A DNA stretch of 9,583 nucleotides, taken from assembly GCA_034429475.1 (NCBI GenBank), contig DAOUGD010000205.1, forward strand, positions 1 to 9,583, in the 5' to 3' direction. The stretch's first letter is position 1. Each line of letters begins with the position of its first letter. Positions 6,038 through 9,583 of the stretch are shown here, one piece after another. This DNA is from JAKQHY01 sp034429475 (GTDB taxonomy: Bacteria; Chloroflexota; Anaerolineae; B4-G1; SLSP01). The notes beneath the pieces were generated by a model that was given only the letters and a program-made list of their open reading frames with translations, was not told the DNA's origin and searched no databases. The position numbers and the translations under genes are program-made.

Positions 6038-8524
6038 TCACATCGGGTTGTCCAATGCAACTGCTTCCTCGGCGGTTGGCGCCGTCTCGGTTGGCGTTTC
6101 TCCCGTAAACGTCAGTTCGCCTTCCTGCAAGTCCACCGCGATGTGCGCTCCCACGCCAAATTCGCCGCGCAGAATCTTCACACTCAAGGGGCTTTCGAGA
6201 TACCGCTGGATGGCGCGGCGCAGCGGACGGGCGCCGAACTGCGCGTCGTATCCCTGTTGCGCCAGCCAATGCTTGGCCGCTTGCGTCAACGTGACATGCA
6301 ACTGGTATTCGCTCAAACGTTCCTGTACTTCATGCAACTGTAGATCCACAATTTTGTCAACATCGTCCATCGTCAGTGACTTGAACGTGATGATTTCGTC
6401 CACGCGGTTGATGAACTCCGGGCGGAAGGTCTCCTTGAGCGCGCCCAGGGCTTTGCGGCGATTCTCTTCCTGCTCGCCGTTGGCGCCGCGGATGAAGCCG
6501 AGGGAGCCGCCCTCGCGCATGTACTGCGTGCCGACGTTGGAGGTCATAATCACGACGGTGTTCCGAAAGTCTACCATGTGCCCCTGTCCGTCGGTCAACT
6601 GTCCCTCGTCGAGAATCTGGAGCAGCGCGTTCCACACATCGGGGTGCGCCTTCTCGATTTCGTCGAAGAGGATGACTTGATAGGGGCGGCGACGCACGGC
6701 CTCGGTCAACTGCCCACCCTGATCGTAGCCCACGTAGCCCGGCGGCGCGCCGAAAAGCCGTGAGACGTTGAAGGCTTCCCGGTATTCACTCATGTCAATG
6801 CGCAGCAGCGCGTCCTCGTCGTCGAAGAGGAAGACGGCGAGCGCCTTGGCCGTCTCCGTCTTGCCCACGCCCGACGCGCCGAGGAACAGGAAGCTGCCGA
6901 TGGGCCGGCGCGGGTCCTTGAGGCCGGCGCGGGCGCGGCGGATGGCGTCGGCAATCGCGTGGATAGCTTCGTCCTGGCCGATGATACGCTCTTGTATGGC
7001 TTCTTCCATCCGCAAGAGTTTCGTGGCTTCGGTTTCCATCACCTGATAGATGGGAATGCCTGTCCACGCCGACACGACGGAGGCGATGTCCTTCGCCTCC
7101 ACCGTCTCATCCAACTGGTGACTGGCTAACCATTCCTCGCGCTTCTTGGTGAAGGTCTGTTCCAGCCGCAGCCGTTGCGTCTTGATCTCCGCGGCGCGCT
7201 CGTAGTCCCGCATGTTGCCCGCGGCTTCCTCTTCGGCGCGCGACCGATTGATTTCCGCTTCCATGCGCTTGAGGTCGGGCGGCAGGGTGTAGAGGGCCAC
7301 CCGCAACTTGGCGGCGGCCTCGTCCATCAGGTCAATGGCCTTGTCCGGCAGATGGCGGTCGGGGACGTAACGGTGCGACAGTTGCGCCGCCGCCGTCAGC
7401 GCGTCGTCGGCAATGCGGACTTTGTGATGCGCTTCGTAGCGGTCGCGCAGGCCGTGGAGCATCAGGATGGTGTCTTCAACAGTCGGTTCGTCCACGAAGA
7501 CGGGGGCGAAGCGCCGTTCCAACGCGCCGTCCTTTTCGATGTACTGCCGGTACTCATCCAGCGTGGTGGCGCCGATGCACTGTAACTCGCCGCGCGCCAG
7601 AGCCGGCTTGATCATGTTGGAGGCGTCCAGCGAGCCGGCCGCGTTCCCCGCGCCCACGACGGTGTGGAGTTCGTCAATGAAGAGGATGTTTTCGCCCCGC
7701 GACTGCTGCACTTCTTCGAGGATGGCTTTCAGGCGCTCTTCAAACTCACCCCGCAGGTGCGTCCCGGCGACCAACGCGCCGATGTCCAACATCACTACCC
7801 GCTTGCCTTTGAGGATTTCGGGCACGTCGTCGTTGACGATTTTCTGCGCCAGCCCCTCGGCGATGGCGGTCTTGCCGACGCCCGGTTCGCCGATCAGCAC
7901 GGGGTTGTTCTTCGTGCGCCGCACCAAAATCTGGATGACACGCTGGATTTCGCCGTCCCGCCCGATCACCGGATCGAGCTTTTGCTCGCGCGCCATCTGG
8001 GTGAGGTCGCGGCTGAAGCGTTTCAACACCCGGTACTGGCCCTCAGTCTGCGGCGAGGTTACATGCTTGCCGCCGCGCATTTCCTGCACCATCGCCAGGA
8101 TGCGATCGTGCGTCAGGTTGTTGTCCTGGAGCAGCCGCGCCACCGGCGTATTGTGTTCTTGCAGGATCGCCAGGAGCAGATGCTCGGTGGAAATGTACTC
8201 ATCTTTGAGATTCGTGGCTTCTTTCTGGCTGATGTCAAGCACCTGCTTGACGCGCGGCGTGATAAAGACCTGTTGGGTGCCGCCGGCGCCGTAGAGTCCG
8301 GGACGTGGACTTTGCCGCAGCATCTTGTCCAACACCTCCGCCATCGCCGTCGGGTCGGCGCTCGCCTCCGACAGCAAACTGGCGATCCCGCCCTCCTGTT
8401 GAATCAGAGCCAGGAGCAAGTGTTCCACATCCACCTGGCTGTGGCCGTAGCGCGTCATCAATTCGACAGCGCGCTGCGCCGCTTCCTGGGCGCGTTCTGT
8501 GAAACGATCAAACCGCATGACCAT
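6038..8524 (-). CDS. clpC: ATP-dependent Clp protease ATP-binding subunit, ClpC type
   Basis: This 828-residue AAA+ unfoldase unfolds substrates and feeds them to ClpP in the cytoplasm. Domains in order: two Clp_N repeats (about 4-150); NBD1 with Walker A GEPGVGKT (212-219), Walker B ILFIDE (280-285) and Arg finger region ALERRF (335-340); a short middle domain with a UVR-like motif around NMRDYERAAEIKTQRL (437-452); and NBD2 with Walker A GASGVGKT (549-556), Walker B VILFDE (617-622) and sensor-2 GARPLRR (764-770). The middle domain is far shorter than the long coiled coil of ClpB, and a SLGF tripeptide loop (674-677) sits where ClpA/C/X bind ClpP. Both argue for a ClpP partner rather than disaggregase ClpB. 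The ATG at 8524 has GGAGG 5 nt upstream and is preferred. ATG 8518 is possible (spacing 11), and a TTG at 8536 overlaps the ribosome binding site itself. The acidic tail (805-828) is Thr/Glu/Ala-rich. No clpP, mcsA/mcsB or ctsR lies nearby. Confidence 0.95.
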   Translation of the reverse strand: MVMRFDRFTERAQEAAQRAVELMTRYGHSQVDVEHLLLALIQQEGGIASLLSEASADPTAMAEVLDKMLRQSPRPGLYGAGGTQQVFITPRVKQVLDISQKEATNLKDEYISTEHLLLAILQEHNTPVARLLQDNNLTHDRILAMVQEMRGGKHVTSPQTEGQYRVLKRFSRDLTQMAREQKLDPVIGRDGEIQRVIQILVRRTKNNPVLIGEPGVGKTAIAEGLAQKIVNDDVPEILKGKRVVMLDIGALVAGTHLRGEFEERLKAILEEVQQSRGENILFIDELHTVVGAGNAAGSLDASNMIKPALARGELQCIGATTLDEYRQYIEKDGALERRFAPVFVDEPTVEDTILMLHGLRDRYEAHHKVRIADDALTAAAQLSHRYVPDRHLPDKAIDLMDEAAAKLRVALYTLPPDLKRMEAEINRSRAEEEAAGNMRDYERAAEIKTQRLRLEQTFTKKREEWLASHQLDETVEAKDIASVVSAWTGIPIYQVMETEATKLLRMEEAIQERIIGQDEAIHAIADAIRRARAGLKDPRRPIGSFLFLGASGVGKTETAKALAVFLFDDEDALLRIDMSEYREAFNVSRLFGAPPGYVGYDQGGQLTEAVRRRPYQVILFDEIEKAHPDVWNALLQILDEGQLTDGQGHMVDFRNTVVIMTSNVGTQYMREGGSLGFIRGANGEQEENRRKALGALKETFRPEFINRVDEIITFKSLTMDDVDKIVDLQLHEVQERLSEYQLHVTLTQAAKHWLAQQGYDAQFGARPLRRAIQRYLESPLSVKILRGEFGVGAHIAVDLQEGELTFTGETPTETAPTAEEAVALDNPM

Positions 8525-8544
8525 AAGTTCCTCCAAAATAGCTC

Positions 8545-8575
8545 AACGGATTAACGGATTTAACGGAAAAATCCG
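8545..8575. repeat. AACGGATT tandem repeat with a short hairpin in the clpC leader
   Basis: Plus-strand units AACGGATT (8545), AACGGATTT (8553) and AACGGAAAA (8562) follow each other with 8-9 bp period. CGGATTT (8555-8561) pairs perfectly with AAATCCG (8569-8575) across a 7-nt loop. The element ends about 10 bp upstream of the clpC ribosome binding site. An inverted copy of its core lies at the rnc stop codon (ATCCGTTAA at 8680-8688), so the two bound most of the intergenic gap. Confidence 0.65.
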
Positions 8576-8615
8576 CCCGGAGCTGTTTTTCTGAAAATGG
8601 CTGTGTTTTGTTAAT

Positions 8616-8647
8616 ACTTGGTGACTTTGCGACCTGGTGACTTCGCG
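8616..8647. repeat. octamer-period repeat between rnc and clpC
   Basis: Read on the minus strand the sequence runs GCGAAGT, CACCAGGT, CGCAAAGT, CACCAAGT: near-repeats with an 8-bp period alternating CACC and CGCA/GCGA. On the plus strand GGTGACTT appears twice (8620-8627 and 8636-8643). It is non-coding, 37 bp past the rnc stop. Confidence 0.55.
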
Positions 8648-8684
8648 TTAAGCCTTTCATTCCCCAAAAATCCATTCCCATCCG

Positions 8685-9404
8685 TTAAAGCCGTTGACCC
8701 AAAGAGCGGGCGTCCAGGGCGGCCTGGGCCGCTTCTTGTTCGGCGGCGCGTTTGCTGGGGCCTTGCCCAACGCCGGCCACATCCGTATTCAACAGCACGC
8801 GCGCGGTGAAGGTCTTGGCGTGATCTGGGCCGTCTTCCGCGATGATCTCGTACACCGGCGTGATGCTTAATTCGGCCTGCGCCCACTCCTGGAAGCGGGA
8901 TTTGGCGTCTACGTGGGAGTCTGCTTCGAGGATGACTGCGACTTCGCGGGCGAGCCACGGTTCCAACGCCTGGAGCACCGCTTCGATGCCGCCGTCGAGG
9001 TATAGCGCGCCCACGGTGGCTTCGAGGGCGTCGCACAGATTGGCCGTGCGTTCGTGCCCGCCGGTGTCCGCTTCCCCATGCCCCAGGCGGAGCGCCGCGC
9101 CCAACCCCAACTCTTGCGCCAGCTCGGCCAACGTCTGCGTGCGCACCAGCGTGGCGCGGAGCCGGGTCAACAGCCCCTCGGTGAAATCGGGGTAAGCGTG
9201 ATACAGCCAGGCCGCGACCAGGAAATCGAGGACAGCGTCTCCCAAAAATTCCAGGCGTTGGTTGTGACGTTCTTCCCCGCCCTCTTCGGGATGTTCGTGA
9301 GCGTAAGAGGGATGCGTTAATGCCAACTGGAGCAGCTCGGGTTGGTCAAAGGGATGTCCGAGAAAGCCTTGAACTTCGGCCAAAGGGTCTAGGGTGTCGC
9401 ACAT
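8685..9404 (-). CDS. rnc: ribonuclease III
   Basis: This 239-residue endonuclease cleaves double-stranded RNA, notably in rRNA precursor processing and in mRNA hairpins. The nuclease domain (about 8-150) contains the signature NQRLEFLGDAVLD (48-60) and the second acidic motif DALEATVGALYLDGG (125-139). Metal-binding residues E52, D56, D125 and E128 are all present. The first position of the signature is Gln (Q49) where many homologues have Glu, a variation seen in other active RNase III enzymes. A dsRNA-binding domain follows (about 167-232), ending with the helix GPSKRAAEQEAAQAAL (215-230). Length is normal. The ATG at 9404 has GAGGAG 5 nt upstream and a promoter about 40 bp upstream, so the leader is short. 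The TAA stop lies inside a repeat motif shared with the clpC leader. clpC follows 160 bp downstream and may be partly co-transcribed. Confidence 0.97.
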   Translation of the reverse strand: MCDTLDPLAEVQGFLGHPFDQPELLQLALTHPSYAHEHPEEGGEERHNQRLEFLGDAVLDFLVAAWLYHAYPDFTEGLLTRLRATLVRTQTLAELAQELGLGAALRLGHGEADTGGHERTANLCDALEATVGALYLDGGIEAVLQALEPWLAREVAVILEADSHVDAKSRFQEWAQAELSITPVYEIIAEDGPDHAKTFTARVLLNTDVAGVGQGPSKRAAEQEAAQAALDARSLGQRL

Positions 9405-9439
9405 AAATACTCCTCGCCAGGTGTGGGTAGCGTATAAGA

Positions 9440-9448
9440 ATTATAGCA
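9440..9448 (-). promoter_or_regulatory. extended -10 promoter of rnc
   Basis: On the minus strand TGCTATAAT (9448-9440) is a perfect extended -10 (TG-N-TATAAT). The -35 region at the right distance is poor (TATTCA at 17 bp, or TTCACT at 15 bp), as is usual for extended -10 promoters. The predicted start near 9433 leaves a leader of about 30 nt before the rnc ATG. Confidence 0.75.
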
Positions 9449-9497
9449 TACTCGGCCAAGAGTGAATAGCCCATCTTTTGAAAGGGGGGCGTTTCAC

Positions 9498-9520
9498 AAA
9501 AAGGGCAAGTTGCCCCGCCC
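9498..9520 (-). terminator. possible terminator of an upstream minus-strand gene
   Basis: In minus-strand RNA, GGGCA (9515-9511 side) pairs with TGCCC (9507-9503 side) as a short 5-bp stem, followed at once by TTTTTG (9502-9497). GGGCG at 9520-9516 could also pair with CGCCC at 9491-9487, giving an alternative outer stem. It lies about 50 bp upstream of the rnc promoter, a sensible place to end a gene lying beyond the right edge. The stem is short, so this is tentative. Confidence 0.4.
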
Positions 9521-9530
9521 TATCGGGAAG

Positions 9531-9583
9531 CGGCTAAAGCCGTGATTTAAGGGGTGATTTTTCGTTGCCGCGCGTAGCGCGGC
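9531..9583. repeat. small palindromes at the right edge
   Basis: CGGCT AA AGCCG (9531-9542) is a 5-bp inverted repeat. GCCGCGC GTA GCGCGGC (9567-9583) is a perfect 7-bp inverted repeat with a 3-nt loop that touches the window end, so it may be longer. No coding frame or RNA gene is evident between them. They could be the 3' end of an upstream transcription unit or pieces of a dispersed repeat. Confidence 0.4.

Noticed and set aside
6038..8524. ClpB disaggregase
   Set aside because: The middle domain is short and carries a UVR-like motif, and a ClpP-binding LGF loop is present; ClpB has a long coiled-coil middle domain and lacks that loop.
8525..8536. TTG start at 8536 for ClpC
   Set aside because: The codon overlaps the ribosome binding site that serves ATG 8524 and has none of its own.
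7467..8554. Plus-strand open frames of 275 and 296 codons antisense to clpC
   Set aside because: Same reasoning: they mirror the Clp_N and NBD1 coding sequence and show no motifs of their own.
8616..8647. CtsR-type operator upstream of clpC
   Set aside because: GGTC-like half-sites occur in the octamer repeat, but the CtsR pattern needs RGTCAAA units with a different spacing, and no ctsR is nearby.
8521..8684. CIRCE/HrcA heat-shock operator before clpC
   Set aside because: No TTAGCACTC-N9-GAGTGCTAA-like inverted repeat is present.

Overview
The window is a GC-rich, non-mobile-looking chromosomal segment of a bacterium. The base composition, the ClpC and RNase III sequence types, the ABC transporter and the many short-period tandem repeats between genes suggest Chloroflexota (Anaerolineae-like). 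That assignment is inference from general recognition, not from a database search. Apart from a decayed gene at the left edge, every gene lies on the minus strand, so transcription runs from high to low coordinates.

Read in the direction of transcription, the right edge (about 9405-9583) holds terminator-like hairpins of an unseen upstream gene, then a good extended -10 promoter. Next come rnc (RNase III, 8685-9404), a 160-bp gap packed with short repeats, a ClpC-type AAA+ unfoldase (6038-8524) and a small ribbon-helix-helix/antitoxin-like protein with no toxin beside it (5764-5994). An AT-rich promoter region (5542-5763) separates this housekeeping/proteostasis block from the transporter operon.

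The transporter operon runs 5541 to 487. It encodes a BMP-family substrate-binding lipoprotein, two BPD_transp_2-type permeases overlapping by ATGA, and a double-NBD ABC ATPase. This is the complete set for a nucleoside-type (NupNOPQ/PnrA-like) importer, with the ATPase last rather than second. Two stem-loops follow the binding-protein gene: a terminator-like one at 4489-4517 and a perfect 21-bp one at 4415-4464. They could let the binding protein be made in excess of the membrane parts. A heptamer-repeat hairpin separates the last permease from the ATPase, and a strong Rho-independent terminator (421-457) ends the operon.

Left of that terminator, on the plus strand, is a TIGR04076-family gene that reads through its whole conserved core in one frame (127-414) but carries an in-frame TAG at codon 29 and seems to lack the usual N-terminal strand. 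A possible C-terminal fragment of another plus-strand gene precedes it.

I found no clearly new multi-gene system. The most unusual signals are the broken TIGR04076 gene, the orphan antitoxin-like gene behind clpC, and the different short-period (7-, 8- and 9-bp) repeats, several forming hairpins, in three of the minus-strand intergenic gaps.
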